NCBI RefSeq assembly: GCF_000024345.1
Contig: NC_013729.1
Coordinates: forward strand, 6,820,001-6,884,000
DNA length: 64,000 bases
Direction of reading: 5' to 3'
Origin: Kribbella flavida DSM 17836
Lineage (GTDB): Bacteria; Actinomycetota; Actinomycetes; Propionibacteriales; Kribbellaceae
This document shows positions 41,488-50,176 of the stretch, in pieces. Both the position numbers and the translations under genes were made by a program. Within the stretch, counting starts at the first letter, position 1. Each line of letters starts with the position of its first letter. The notes under the pieces were generated by a model. That model ran no database searches. It had not been told where the DNA came from and saw only the letters and a program-made list of their open reading frames with translations.

Positions 41488-42072
41488 TCAGCCGGTCAGG
41501 TAGTGCTGCAGGGCGGGAGCGATCCGGTCGACCAGCTCGGCCGCCGGCTCGGTGGTGATCGGGTCCAGCTCGAGCACGTAGCGGGTCAGGGCGAGACCGA
41601 CCAGCTGGCTGGCCACCAGGCTCACCCGCAGCCGGGCGTCGGGGACGTCGAGGGCCTTGGAGACCGGGGCGATGACCATCCGGGTCAGGCCTTCGCGCAT
41701 CAGCTGGGCGACCTGGTCGCTGCTGACCATGCTGCGCAGCAGGGCCTTCATCCGTTGCTGGCCGTCGGGCGACTCCCAGACGCCGAGGAACACGGTGACG
41801 ATCCGCCGGCCCAGGTCGTCGACGGGACCGTCGAGAATGGTGGCCGCCACCTGCCGGGGATCGATCGGCAACGCCATCGCCTCGACGAACAGCTCGTCCT
41901 TGCCACCGAAGTAGTGGTGCACCAGGGCCGCGTCCACCCCCGCGTCCCGCGCGACGCCCCGGATCGACGTCGCCGCGAACCCCTTGCCCGCAAAGGATTC
42001 CCGCGCGGCCCGCAGGATCTCCCCGCGGGTGTCGGGCCCGCCCGGCCGCCGCCCCGGCGACCGGGCGGTCAC
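41488..42072 (-). CDS. TetR-family regulator
   Basis: 194 residues. N-terminal helix-turn-helix: TRGEILRAARESFAGKGFAATSIRGVARDAGVDAALVHHYFGGKDELFVEAMA. The C-terminal ligand domain is 140 residues. GTG 42072 overlaps the TIM-barrel gene stop by four bases. It probably controls the ABC exporter downstream through the palindrome at 41432. Confidence 0.93.
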   Translation of the reverse strand: MTARSPGRRPGGPDTRGEILRAARESFAGKGFAATSIRGVARDAGVDAALVHHYFGGKDELFVEAMALPIDPRQVAATILDGPVDDLGRRIVTVFLGVWESPDGQQRMKALLRSMVSSDQVAQLMREGLTRMVIAPVSKALDVPDARLRVSLVASQLVGLALTRYVLELDPITTEPAAELVDRIAPALQHYLTG

Positions 42073-42938
42073 GAGGTCAGCTCCGACACCTCGCCGTCGC
42101 TGGTGACGGCGAAGCCGGAGCGACGGGAGGAGCGGGCGGCGTCGGCGGTGCGCACGAAGTGCTTGCGGGTGAACTCCAGCGACTCGATCAGGTCGACCTC
42201 GCGCTCGGAGCGGCTGGACGCCCGGCGGGTGTTGATCTCGATGATGAGGTGCCCGCGGAAGTCGTTGTTCGCCAGCCCGTTCAGCAGGTCGGCGGCCCGC
42301 TGCGTGCCGCGGCCGGGCACCAGGTGCTCGTCCTTGGCCGACCCGGTCCCGTCGGTCAGGTGCACGTGCTTCAGCGTGCTGCCCATCGTCGCCGCCAGCT
42401 CGACACAGTCCTGCTCGGCGGTCGAGGAGTGCGACAGGTCGAGCGTGGTGTGCGCGTAGCTCTGCTCGGTCGGGTCCCAGCTCGGCGCGTACGCCTGCAG
42501 CCCCTTGCCCGGCGCCCGCCACGGGTACATGTTCTCGACCGCGAAGACGATCCCGGTCTCCTGCTCCAGCCGGGCGATGCCCTCGACGAACCCGCGCGCG
42601 TAGTCGCGCTGCCAGCGGAACGGCGGGTGCACCACCACGACGTCCGCGCCGAGGTCCTTGGCGGCCTCGGCGCTGCGCTCGAGCTTCTCCCACGGGTCGG
42701 TGCCCCAGACCCGCTGGGTGATCAGCAGGCACGGCGCGTGGATCGCGAGGACCGGCAGCTGGTGGTACTCGACCAGCCGCTGGATCGCGTCGATCTGCGT
42801 GCTCAGCGGGTCGATGCCCACCATCACCTCGATACCGTCGTACCCGAGCCGGGCGGCCAGCTCGAACGCGCTGGCGGTCGACTCGGGGTAGACGGAGGCG
42901 GTGGACAGGCCGATCTTCGCGGCCGAGCGGGTGCTCAT
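42069..42938 (-). CDS. Sugar phosphate isomerase/epimerase-like TIM barrel protein
   Basis: 289 residues of the AP endonuclease 2/xylose isomerase-like family. Metal-binding positions recur: VVVHPPFRW, FAVENMYPW, TLDLSHSS, HVHLTDG and LIIEINT. The reaction is unknown. In one run with the Ppx/GppA phosphatase upstream and TetR downstream. Confidence 0.88.
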   Translation of the reverse strand: MSTRSAAKIGLSTASVYPESTASAFELAARLGYDGIEVMVGIDPLSTQIDAIQRLVEYHQLPVLAIHAPCLLITQRVWGTDPWEKLERSAEAAKDLGADVVVVHPPFRWQRDYARGFVEGIARLEQETGIVFAVENMYPWRAPGKGLQAYAPSWDPTEQSYAHTTLDLSHSSTAEQDCVELAATMGSTLKHVHLTDGTGSAKDEHLVPGRGTQRAADLLNGLANNDFRGHLIIEINTRRASSRSEREVDLIESLEFTRKHFVRTADAARSSRRSGFAVTSDGEVSELTS

Positions 42939-42959
42939 CGGTAGGTGCCTTCGAAGGAG

Positions 42960-43904
42960 TTAGGCGTGAGTTGACGGGGGTTGCAGCTGGTCCAGCTGGG
43001 ACAGGATGACACCTTCGCGCAACGCCCACGGGCAGACCTCGAGCAAGGTCAGGTCGAACAGGTCCATCACCGCGTCCGCGACCAGGGCGCCGGCCATCAG
43101 CTGGCCGGCCCGGCCGGGCGAGACGCCGGGCAGCTCGGCGCGTTCGGCCGCGCTCATCGCGATCAGCTTCGGCATCCACTCGGCCAGGTCGTCGCGGTGC
43201 AGCGAGCGCGGCACGTACGGGCCCTCGTCGGACGGGGCGGCGCCGCAGATCCGGGCCAGCGACCGGAACGTCTTGCTGGTCGCCACCGAGCGCTGCGGCC
43301 GGCCGGCCCGCAGCACGTCGCCGGCCACCGCGGCCATCTCGACCCGGATCCGCTTGCGCAGGGCCTTGACCTCGTCCTTGTCCGGCGGGTCGGTGGTGAG
43401 ACCTTCCCGGGTCAGTCGGCCCGCGCCCAGCGGCACCGACACCGCGACCGTCGGCTCCTCGTCGGAACCGGACGCGATCTCCAGCGATCCGCCACCGATG
43501 TCGAACACCGCGAGCCGCCCCGACGACCAGCCGAACCACCGGCGGACGGCCAGGAACGTCAGCCGCGCCTCGTCCTCGCCGCTGAGCACCTGCAGGTCGA
43601 CGCGGGCCTCGGTCCGGACCCGCTCGAGCACGGTCTCGCCGTTCGGCGCCTCGCGCAGCGCGGAGGTCGCGAACGCCAGCACCGACTCACAGCCCTTGTC
43701 CTCGGCCAGCTCGGCCGCCTCCTGCACGAAGGAGACCAGCTCGTCGGCACCGGCGCGGTCGATGTTGCCGCCCGCGTCCAGGTGCTCGGCCAGCCGCAGC
43801 TCGGTCTTGTGCGAGTACGCCGGCAGCGGCGCGGCACCACGATGAGCGTCCACCACGAGCAGATGGACGGTGTTGGATCCCACGTCGAGTACGCCGAGCC
43901 GCAT
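42960..43904 (-). CDS. Ppx/GppA-family exopolyphosphatase
   Basis: 314 residues of the actin-like ATPase fold. The N-terminal VLDVGSNTVHLLVVDAHRG is the phosphate 1 motif, VFDIGGGSLEI is phosphate 2 and EVCPWALREGVIL the C-terminal signature. It hydrolyses polyphosphate or pppGpp. Twenty-one bases before the TIM-barrel gene. Confidence 0.93.
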   Translation of the reverse strand: MRLGVLDVGSNTVHLLVVDAHRGAAPLPAYSHKTELRLAEHLDAGGNIDRAGADELVSFVQEAAELAEDKGCESVLAFATSALREAPNGETVLERVRTEARVDLQVLSGEDEARLTFLAVRRWFGWSSGRLAVFDIGGGSLEIASGSDEEPTVAVSVPLGAGRLTREGLTTDPPDKDEVKALRKRIRVEMAAVAGDVLRAGRPQRSVATSKTFRSLARICGAAPSDEGPYVPRSLHRDDLAEWMPKLIAMSAAERAELPGVSPGRAGQLMAGALVADAVMDLFDLTLLEVCPWALREGVILSQLDQLQPPSTHA

Positions 43905-43953
43905 ACCCTCACGCTACTGGACGCTCTGCAGCTGCCTCGCTCCGCTCGGCGGA

Positions 43954-44040
43954 TCGTGGGGCTGGAACTGCCGGTCTTCCCTCGTCGCTCCAGTCGCTTC
44001 GCTCCCTCCACTCCTCAGTCCAGACCGGGAGGCCCCACGA
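43954..44040. repeat. Interrupted palindrome between divergent genes
   Basis: TCGTGGGGC (43954-43962) and GCCCCACGA (44032-44040), with CCGGTCT (43971-43977) and AGACCGG (44022-44028) nested inside. Lies between the divergent ppx and Cys-rich genes. Confidence 0.6.
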
Positions 44041-44093
44041 CCTACCGACCCGACGATGCCGGAGATCGGGGACGGTGCGCGTACGCTTTTCAG

Positions 44094-44837
44094 GTGCCTG
44101 AGGTTTCTCTCGATTTCCCCCGTGCCTACGTCGAGTTCGTCGACCCCGACGACCCCGAGCAGGTGTTCCGCTGCGACCTGACCTGGCTGACCTCCAACTG
44201 GACGTGCATCTTCGGCGGCGGCTGCCGGGGCATCTACAAGGGCCGGCCGAACGACGGGTGCTGCACGCTCGGCGCGCACTTCTCCGACGCCGACGACGAG
44301 GAGCGGGTGAAGGGCTACGTCAAGCAGCTCGGCCGGGAGGACTGGCAGCTCCGCAAGGAGGGCAAGAAGAACGGCTGGGTGGAGACCGACGACGACGGCG
44401 ACCGCAAGACCCGGGTCGTCGACGGCGCCTGCATCTTCCTGAACCGGCCGGGCTTCGAGGGCGGCGCCGGCTGCGCGCTGCACGGGCTCGCCCTGAAGCG
44501 GGGCGTGCACTTCGTCGAGACCAAGCCGGACGTCTGCTGGCAGCTGCCGATCCGCCGCACCTTCCGTGAGGTCGAGCGCCCGGACGGTACGACGTACACC
44601 GAGGTCGGGATCGGCGAGTACGACCGGCGCGGCTGGGGTCCGGGTGGGCACGACCTGGACTGGTACTGCACCGGCAACACCGAGGCGCACATCGGTGTCG
44701 AGGCGGTCTTCGAGTCGAGCAAGGTCGAGCTGCAGACGCTGATGGGCCTGAAGGCGTACGACGTGCTCGCGGAGTACTGCCGCCGGCACCTGGAGGCGGC
44801 GCGTCCGCTGCTGCCGCACCCGGCCTCTAAGTCGTGA
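44094..44837 (+). CDS. Cysteine-rich putative metal-binding protein (YkgJ-like)
   Basis: 247 residues. Cys clusters CIFGGGC, GCC, ACIFL, GCALH and DVCWQLP are arranged as in YkgJ/UPF0153 proteins, thought to hold zinc or an iron-sulfur cluster. The rest is acidic and lacks a recognisable catalytic site. GTG 44094 is the first start after the divergent promoter region. Its last 11 bases overlap the 3' end of the epimerase on the other strand. Confidence 0.78.
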   Translation: MPEVSLDFPRAYVEFVDPDDPEQVFRCDLTWLTSNWTCIFGGGCRGIYKGRPNDGCCTLGAHFSDADDEERVKGYVKQLGREDWQLRKEGKKNGWVETDDDGDRKTRVVDGACIFLNRPGFEGGAGCALHGLALKRGVHFVETKPDVCWQLPIRRTFREVERPDGTTYTEVGIGEYDRRGWGPGGHDLDWYCTGNTEAHIGVEAVFESSKVELQTLMGLKAYDVLAEYCRRHLEAARPLLPHPASKS

Positions 44838-45780
44838 TCTTGCCTTCCCGGACGAGCCAGTCGACGGCTTCCCGGGTGGTGTCGAGAGCGGAGTAGCGGG
44901 GCCGGAAGCCGAGCAGGCGGGCGGCCTTGTCCATCGAGCAGTGCGGGCTGTGGGCGATGTGGTCCCAGGTGAGCTGGGCGTCCCGCTCGGACACCGTCCG
45001 CCGCCACTGGTCCCACGGCAGGAACGTCAGCCGCGCCTCGCGCCCGAACCAGGCCGCCGCGCCCTCGGCGTACCCGCGCAGCGTCAGCGCGCCGTCGGCC
45101 ACCGCGTGGAAGCTCTCGCCGACCGCGACCGACCGGTTCGCCAGCGCGGCCAGGAAGACACCCGCGACGTCGGCGGCGTGCACGTGCTGGACCGTCTCCA
45201 GGCCGAGGTTCGGCAGCGCCAGCTCGTCGCCCCGGGCAAGCTTCTCGAAGACGCCGAGGTCGAGGTGGCCGGCCGGGTTGACCGGGGCCCAGCCCGGTCC
45301 GCTGATGTGCCCGGGGTGGATCAGCGTGACCGGGAGCCCGTCGCGGCGGGCCCGGTCCAGCAGGTAGGTCTCGATCGCCGCCTTCTGCACGCCGTAGTCG
45401 CCGAAGGGGCGGCGCGGCGCGTCCTCCCGGGTCGGCACGCTCGCACTCGGCCCGTGCACCCAGATCGTGCCGCAGTGCAACAGGTGCTGGACCTTCCCGT
45501 GCAGTGCCTCGGCCAGCTGCCGCGCGCTGTCCTCGGTGAAGCAGATCAGGTCGATCACCACGTCGGGCCGCAGCTCCGCCACCCGCGGCCCGAAGGTTCC
45601 CGCGGCGTCCTCGGCCGGCCGATCCGCCGCGACCATCTCCACCTGCTGCCACTCGCCGCTCGCCCGGTACGGCGTACGTTCGCCGCGGCTGAGCACGGTG
45701 ACCTCGTGGCCGGCCCGGACCAGGCCGGGGACCAGGTAGGTGCCGATGTGACCGGTGCCTCCGACGACGACTGTGCGCAT
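44827..45780 (-). CDS. NAD-dependent epimerase/reductase (extended SDR)
   Basis: 317 residues. VVVGGTGHIGTYLVPGLV is the TGxxGxxG nucleotide site, and LLHCGTIWVHGPS with YGVQKAAIE supply the Ser/Tyr-xxx-Lys-like catalytic set. Substrate unknown. Convergent and slightly overlapping with the Cys-rich gene. Confidence 0.92.
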   Translation of the reverse strand: MRTVVVGGTGHIGTYLVPGLVRAGHEVTVLSRGERTPYRASGEWQQVEMVAADRPAEDAAGTFGPRVAELRPDVVIDLICFTEDSARQLAEALHGKVQHLLHCGTIWVHGPSASVPTREDAPRRPFGDYGVQKAAIETYLLDRARRDGLPVTLIHPGHISGPGWAPVNPAGHLDLGVFEKLARGDELALPNLGLETVQHVHAADVAGVFLAALANRSVAVGESFHAVADGALTLRGYAEGAAAWFGREARLTFLPWDQWRRTVSERDAQLTWDHIAHSPHCSMDKAARLLGFRPRYSALDTTREAVDWLVREGKITT

Positions 45781-45881
45781 GGCCCGAGCCTAACCAGGCG
45801 GGCCGGTCAGCTCCGGGACGAGGTAAGGGTGCCCTTCGCTGCGACACCCCGGGTCGGCGGAGCCGGACGACGGGGACCAGA

Positions 45882-46523
45882 ATGAACGTCATGCGCTTGG
45901 ATCATCTGTCGTACGCGGCCGGACCCGACGGGTACCGCGCCACGGTCGAGCGGTTGTCCGCGCTGCTGGGGGCGGACTTCGTCGACGGTGGCGTACATCC
46001 GCGGTTCGGGACCGTCAACCACATCCTTCCGCTGGAGAACGACCGCTACATCGAGGTGGTCGACGTGCTCGACCACCCGGCGTCGGACAAGGCACCGTTC
46101 GGTCAGGCGGTCCGGGCCCGCAAGGAGCTCGGCGGCGGCTGGCTCGGCTGGGTGGTCGCGGTCCGGGACATGGAGCGGATGGAGAAGCGGCTCGGCCGCG
46201 ACGCCGTACCGGGCAACCGGCACCGCCCCGACGGGACGAACCTGACCTGGCGGCAGATCGGCGTCAAGGGCCTGATGGCCGATCCGCAGCTGCCCTTCTT
46301 CATCCACTGGGACGACCTGTCCCAGCACCCGTCGGTCGGCGGCAAGGGCATCAAGCTGACCGCGCTGGAGATCGCCGGTGACCCGACCCGGGTGACGGAC
46401 TGGATCGGTCACCCCGCGGACCACCTGCTGGACGACCTCGACGTCGCCTGGGTCGGCCCGAACGGTCAGCCCGGCCTGGTGGCCGCGATCTTCCAGACCC
46501 CGAACGGCATCGTCAGGCTGTGA
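45882..46523 (+). CDS. VOC-family (glyoxalase-like) protein
   Basis: 213 residues. MRLDHLSYAAGPDGYRATVERLSALLG and FGTVNHILPLENDRYIEVVDVLD are the glyoxalase_3-like fold with metal-site His/Glu. ATG 45882 or ATG 45891 may start it. Its stop overlaps the first codon of a deleted PepE-like gene (GTGA). Confidence 0.88.
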   Translation: MNVMRLDHLSYAAGPDGYRATVERLSALLGADFVDGGVHPRFGTVNHILPLENDRYIEVVDVLDHPASDKAPFGQAVRARKELGGGWLGWVVAVRDMERMEKRLGRDAVPGNRHRPDGTNLTWRQIGVKGLMADPQLPFFIHWDDLSQHPSVGGKGIKLTALEIAGDPTRVTDWIGHPADHLLDDLDVAWVGPNGQPGLVAAIFQTPNGIVRL

Positions 46524-47006
46524 CCCGCCGCCAGATCCTCGCGATCTCCGGCATCCTCACCGGCGACCGGTCCCGCACCCGCCGCCTGCTCGAGCACGCG
46601 CTGTCCCTGGCCCCGGCCGCCGGGGCGGCGCCTGCAGCACCCCGCGGATCCGCCAACGGGCCGACGGATCGCGCCCGCCTCCGGCCGCGAACCGTCCGTC
46701 GAGGTCTCGCCGTTCACCGAGCGACTCGATGCCTATAGCAAATGCTTGGGCTGGCTGCCGTGGAGCAACGGGGTGCACGACGACCTCGGCGACCAGCCAC
46801 GGCGGACGGCGTACCGGCGATTTGTTGCGGACGGCACCTTGCCGGGTGGGTACGCCACCGAGGACGGGGTGGGCCTGCACTACGTCGGCACCTCGTTGCA
46901 GGAAGCGGTGTCGGTGCGGCCGGACGCTCGGGCTTGGCATGTCACCGCGGACGGCTCCGGAGGGTGGCGGGAGCAGGAGATCGTGCCGCGTCTGCTGGAG
47001 CTCTAG
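46520..47006 (+). pseudogene. Peptidase E (S51) remnant
   Basis: The N-terminal part (MTRRQILAISGILTGDRSRTRRLLEHALSLA) matches PepE-like proteases, and GWLPWSNGVHDDLGDQPRRTAYRRFVADGTLPGGYATEDGVGLHYVG in another frame is the C-terminal third. About 70-80 central residues with the catalytic Ser and His are lost, and the frames differ. Degenerate copy; intact members are about 230 residues. Confidence 0.75.
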
Positions 47007-48427
47007 ACCCGCTCCAGGTCTTGCAGTGCGCTCTCCAGGTGGCCGAGCAGGCGCTGGAGGTGCGGCACGGTACGGCGGCTGCCGGTGAGGCCGAAGTGGA
47101 GCTGGCGGTCGTAGCTGGTGACGCTGATGTTGAGCGCCTGGCCGTTGAGCACGACGGACGCCGGGTACATTCCGAGCAGGCGCGAGCCGTTCCAGTACAG
47201 GGGATTCTCGACCGGCCCGGGAACGTTGGAGATCACCAGGTTGTACGGCGGCGGAGTGCGACCGGCGAGTCCGGGCAGTACTGCGGCTGGTCCGGCCGAG
47301 CCCATGCCCAGGGCGCCGATCATCAGGTTCTGCAAGGGGCTCAGTTCGGACAGCACCGCCTTGCCGTGACTGGTGGACTCCATCGTGCGGCGGATTCGGC
47401 GCTCCGCGTCGGGCTCGTCGGTCGCCAGGTCGGCGATCAGCGTTGCGAGTGAGTTGCCGCCGCCTGGGCCGTCCGCGGCCGTACCGCGCAGGGACACCGG
47501 GACCATGGCCGTCAAACCTTTGTCGGGAAGGGCGTTCAGCTCGAGCAGGTAGGAGCGCAGGGCGCCGCCGCACATGCCGAGCATGACGTCGTTCAGGGTA
47601 GCGCCGGTGCTGGCGCGGACGTTCTCCAGCCGATCCCTCGCCCAGGACTGCGCCGCGAACCGCCGGGCGCCGGTGATCGGCTGGTTGAGGATCGTGCGCG
47701 GAGCCTGGAACGCTCCGGGCGATTGCTGCGCCCGCACCGCGTTGCGCATCCCCACCGACGACAACCCCGCCAGCTCGGCCACGAAGCGGCCGGCACCACC
47801 TGCGGCGCGGCCGACGCCGGCCGCGGTCTGCGCCACCCGAGCCAGCGGAGGCTTCTGCTCAGCCCTGCCGACCGACGCCACCGTCGCCCCGCCTGGCGCG
47901 TTCTCCCCCGCACCCGGCAGGGCGTACGGCGCGGGCATGCCGGTGCGGTCCGGATCGGTGCTGAGCATCGCCTGCAGCAACCGCAGAGCGCTGACCCCGT
48001 CCAGCATCGAGTGGTGGATCTTGCTGTAGAGCGCGAACCGCCGCTGCTCGACGCCCTCGATCAGGTACATCTCCCACAGCGGCCGCCGCCGGTCCAGCAG
48101 CGTGCCGTGCAGGCGGGACGTCAACTCGAAGAGTTCCCGGTAGCGTCCCGGCCGCGGCAGCGCGGACAGCCGAACGTGGTACTCCAGGTCGACGTCGTCC
48201 TCCGGCTCCCACGACCAGTACCCGAGATCAACAGCCCGTTGCCGAACCCGCCGAGCAAAAACCGCGTTGACCGCCCGCGCCGCAAGCATGTCCTGGTACA
48301 ACCCGGACACGAAGTCCTGCCCCGCCCCCTCCGGCAACTCGAACAACAACAACCCACCCACATGCATGGGCTGGTCGCGCCCTTCCCCGAGCAGAAACAA
48401 CGCATCCAGCGGCCCTACCGCGGTCAT
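47003..48427 (-). CDS. Wax ester synthase/diacylglycerol acyltransferase
   Basis: 474 residues. The catalytic HHxxxDG is KIHHSMLDGVSALRL. Further WS/DGAT signatures are PLWEMYLIEGVEQRRFALY near it and LNDVMLGMCGGALRSYLLE and NLVISNVPGP in the C-terminal half. Makes triacylglycerol or wax esters from acyl-CoA. Starts ATG 48427; about 90 bases downstream of GH20. Confidence 0.95.
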   Translation of the reverse strand: MTAVGPLDALFLLGEGRDQPMHVGGLLLFELPEGAGQDFVSGLYQDMLAARAVNAVFARRVRQRAVDLGYWSWEPEDDVDLEYHVRLSALPRPGRYRELFELTSRLHGTLLDRRRPLWEMYLIEGVEQRRFALYSKIHHSMLDGVSALRLLQAMLSTDPDRTGMPAPYALPGAGENAPGGATVASVGRAEQKPPLARVAQTAAGVGRAAGGAGRFVAELAGLSSVGMRNAVRAQQSPGAFQAPRTILNQPITGARRFAAQSWARDRLENVRASTGATLNDVMLGMCGGALRSYLLELNALPDKGLTAMVPVSLRGTAADGPGGGNSLATLIADLATDEPDAERRIRRTMESTSHGKAVLSELSPLQNLMIGALGMGSAGPAAVLPGLAGRTPPPYNLVISNVPGPVENPLYWNGSRLLGMYPASVVLNGQALNISVTSYDRQLHFGLTGSRRTVPHLQRLLGHLESALQDLERV

Positions 48428-48477
48428 CGACCCTCCCGGTTCCGCCGGTCACCGACGCCTCATCGTCGCCGCCGCGG

Positions 48478-48504
48478 CCCGGCCCGTCCACTCGGCGGGC
48501 CGGG
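48478..48504 (-). terminator. Terminator of the GH20 gene
   Basis: CCCGGCCCG (48478-48486) pairs with CGGGCCGGG (48496-48504). Confidence 0.6.
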
Positions 48505-48516
48505 AGGCCGACCCGC

Positions 48517-49944
48517 CTACCGGTCCAGCGGGCGGTAGTTCAGGCCGAGGGCTTCGATGCGGGTGAGGTGGGGCCGGAGCCGGGTCAGGAACTCGTCGTA
48601 CGGGGTCTTGGGGGAGCCCCAGGCGCGTTCGGCGAAGGCGCAGAGGCGGGGCAGCAGCATGTAGCCGACCTGCTCGGGGTCCTCCATGTACTCCGTCCAG
48701 ACCTGGCACTGGGTGCCGACGATCCGGGCCTGCTCCTCGGCGGTCAGGCCGGGCGGAAGCACCTCGAAGTCGTACACCTTCTCCAGCGGGGTGAAGTGGC
48801 CGATCGCCAGCGGCTCGGTCGCCGGGTCGCCCTGGTAGTAGTCGAAGTACACCGACTGGTTCGGCGCCATCACCACGTCGTGGCCGGCCTTTGCGGCCAC
48901 CTCGCCGCGGTCCGGGCCCCGCCAGGCCATGATCACCGCGTCCTTCGGGCAGTCGGTCTCGACCATCTCGTCCCAGCCGACCAGTCGCCGGTTCTGCTCG
49001 GCCAGCACCGACGCCACCTGCGCGGTGAACCAGCCCTGCAGCTGACCGGCCTCGGTCAGCCCGAGCTCGGCCTGCCGCTGCTGCGCGGCCTCCGACTCGC
49101 GCCACTGAACGGCCGGGCACTCGTCCCCGCCGAGGTGGATGTACGGGCCGGGGAAGATCTCCAGCACCTCGCGCAGCACCGTGCGCACGAAGTCGACGGT
49201 CGCGTCGTTCACGTTCAGCACGTCCTCGCTGATGCCCCAGACCTGCCGGACGCCGAGCTGCCGGTCGGGGTGGTTGCCGAGCTCCGGGTACGCCGCGATC
49301 GCCGCCTGCATGTGCCCGGGCAGGTCGATCTCCGGAACCACGGTGATGCCGCGCTCGGCGGCGTACGCGACGATCTCGCGCAGGTCGTCCTTGGTGTAGA
49401 AGCCGCCGTGCCGGGTGCCGTCGTACTCGAACTCGGTCTGGTGGTGCTCCATCTTGCCGACCATGGTTTCCGGCCGCCAGGCACCGATCTCGGTCAGCTG
49501 GGGGAAGGCGTCGATCTGGACCCGCCAGCCCTGGTCGTCGGTGAGGTGCAGGTGCAGCACGTTCATCCGGTGCAGCGCGACCACGTCGACGACCTTGAGC
49601 ACGAACTCCTTCGGCATGAAGTGCCGCGCGACGTCGAGCATCAGGCCGCGCCAGCCGAACCGCGGCGCGTCGGCGATCCGGACCGCGGGCACCGCGACCT
49701 CGCCGTCGCCGGCCGGCTCGGCGGCGTCCAGCAACTGCCGGTACGTCGTCTCCGCCCAGCGCAGCGCGTCCTCCGAGCCGCCGGACAGCCGGGCCCCGTC
49801 GGCTTGCACGTCGATCCGGTACTCGGTCTCGCCGAGGTTCTCCACCACCGTCCGGACCGCGTCGGCGACCGGGTCGGCGGTGACCCAGCGGGCGTCGTCG
49901 ACGACGAGCTCACGCGGGGCGGGGACGATCGCGATATCGGGCAT
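48517..49944 (-). CDS. Beta-N-acetylhexosaminidase (GH20)
   Basis: 475 residues. N-terminal small domain, then the TIM barrel with FGWRGLMLDVARHFMP, LHLHLTDDQGWRVQI, EIDLPGHMQAAIAAYP and the catalytic Asp-Glu pair in HLGGDECPAVQW. It cleaves terminal GlcNAc/GalNAc from chitin or peptidoglycan fragments. No signal peptide, so intracellular. A GAAAGCGCTC sequence 19 bases before the start resembles a LacI-type operator half. Confidence 0.94.
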   Translation of the reverse strand: MPDIAIVPAPRELVVDDARWVTADPVADAVRTVVENLGETEYRIDVQADGARLSGGSEDALRWAETTYRQLLDAAEPAGDGEVAVPAVRIADAPRFGWRGLMLDVARHFMPKEFVLKVVDVVALHRMNVLHLHLTDDQGWRVQIDAFPQLTEIGAWRPETMVGKMEHHQTEFEYDGTRHGGFYTKDDLREIVAYAAERGITVVPEIDLPGHMQAAIAAYPELGNHPDRQLGVRQVWGISEDVLNVNDATVDFVRTVLREVLEIFPGPYIHLGGDECPAVQWRESEAAQQRQAELGLTEAGQLQGWFTAQVASVLAEQNRRLVGWDEMVETDCPKDAVIMAWRGPDRGEVAAKAGHDVVMAPNQSVYFDYYQGDPATEPLAIGHFTPLEKVYDFEVLPPGLTAEEQARIVGTQCQVWTEYMEDPEQVGYMLLPRLCAFAERAWGSPKTPYDEFLTRLRPHLTRIEALGLNYRPLDR

Positions 49945-50176
49945 CCGGACTCCAAGAGGGTTCGATGAGCGCTTTCGGCAAGAACTCTGCCTAACAGGAC
50001 CCTACAAGCGGTGGCCCACCGCCGAACAGCCACGGTCCACGCTCCGAACTGCGCAGAAGCTGTTGCCAGGAGCACTATCGAGCAGCGATGGTCCGGAGGG
50101 TCGCTTTCGCGCGCGGACGATTCGGCTTCCGGTGAATTCGCTGCCGCGACAGCGACCGCGGTGAGAGGGTGAGCCG

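Noticed and set aside
8838..44040. CRISPR array from recurring palindromes
   Set aside because: Elements are single, far apart and not separated by spacers.
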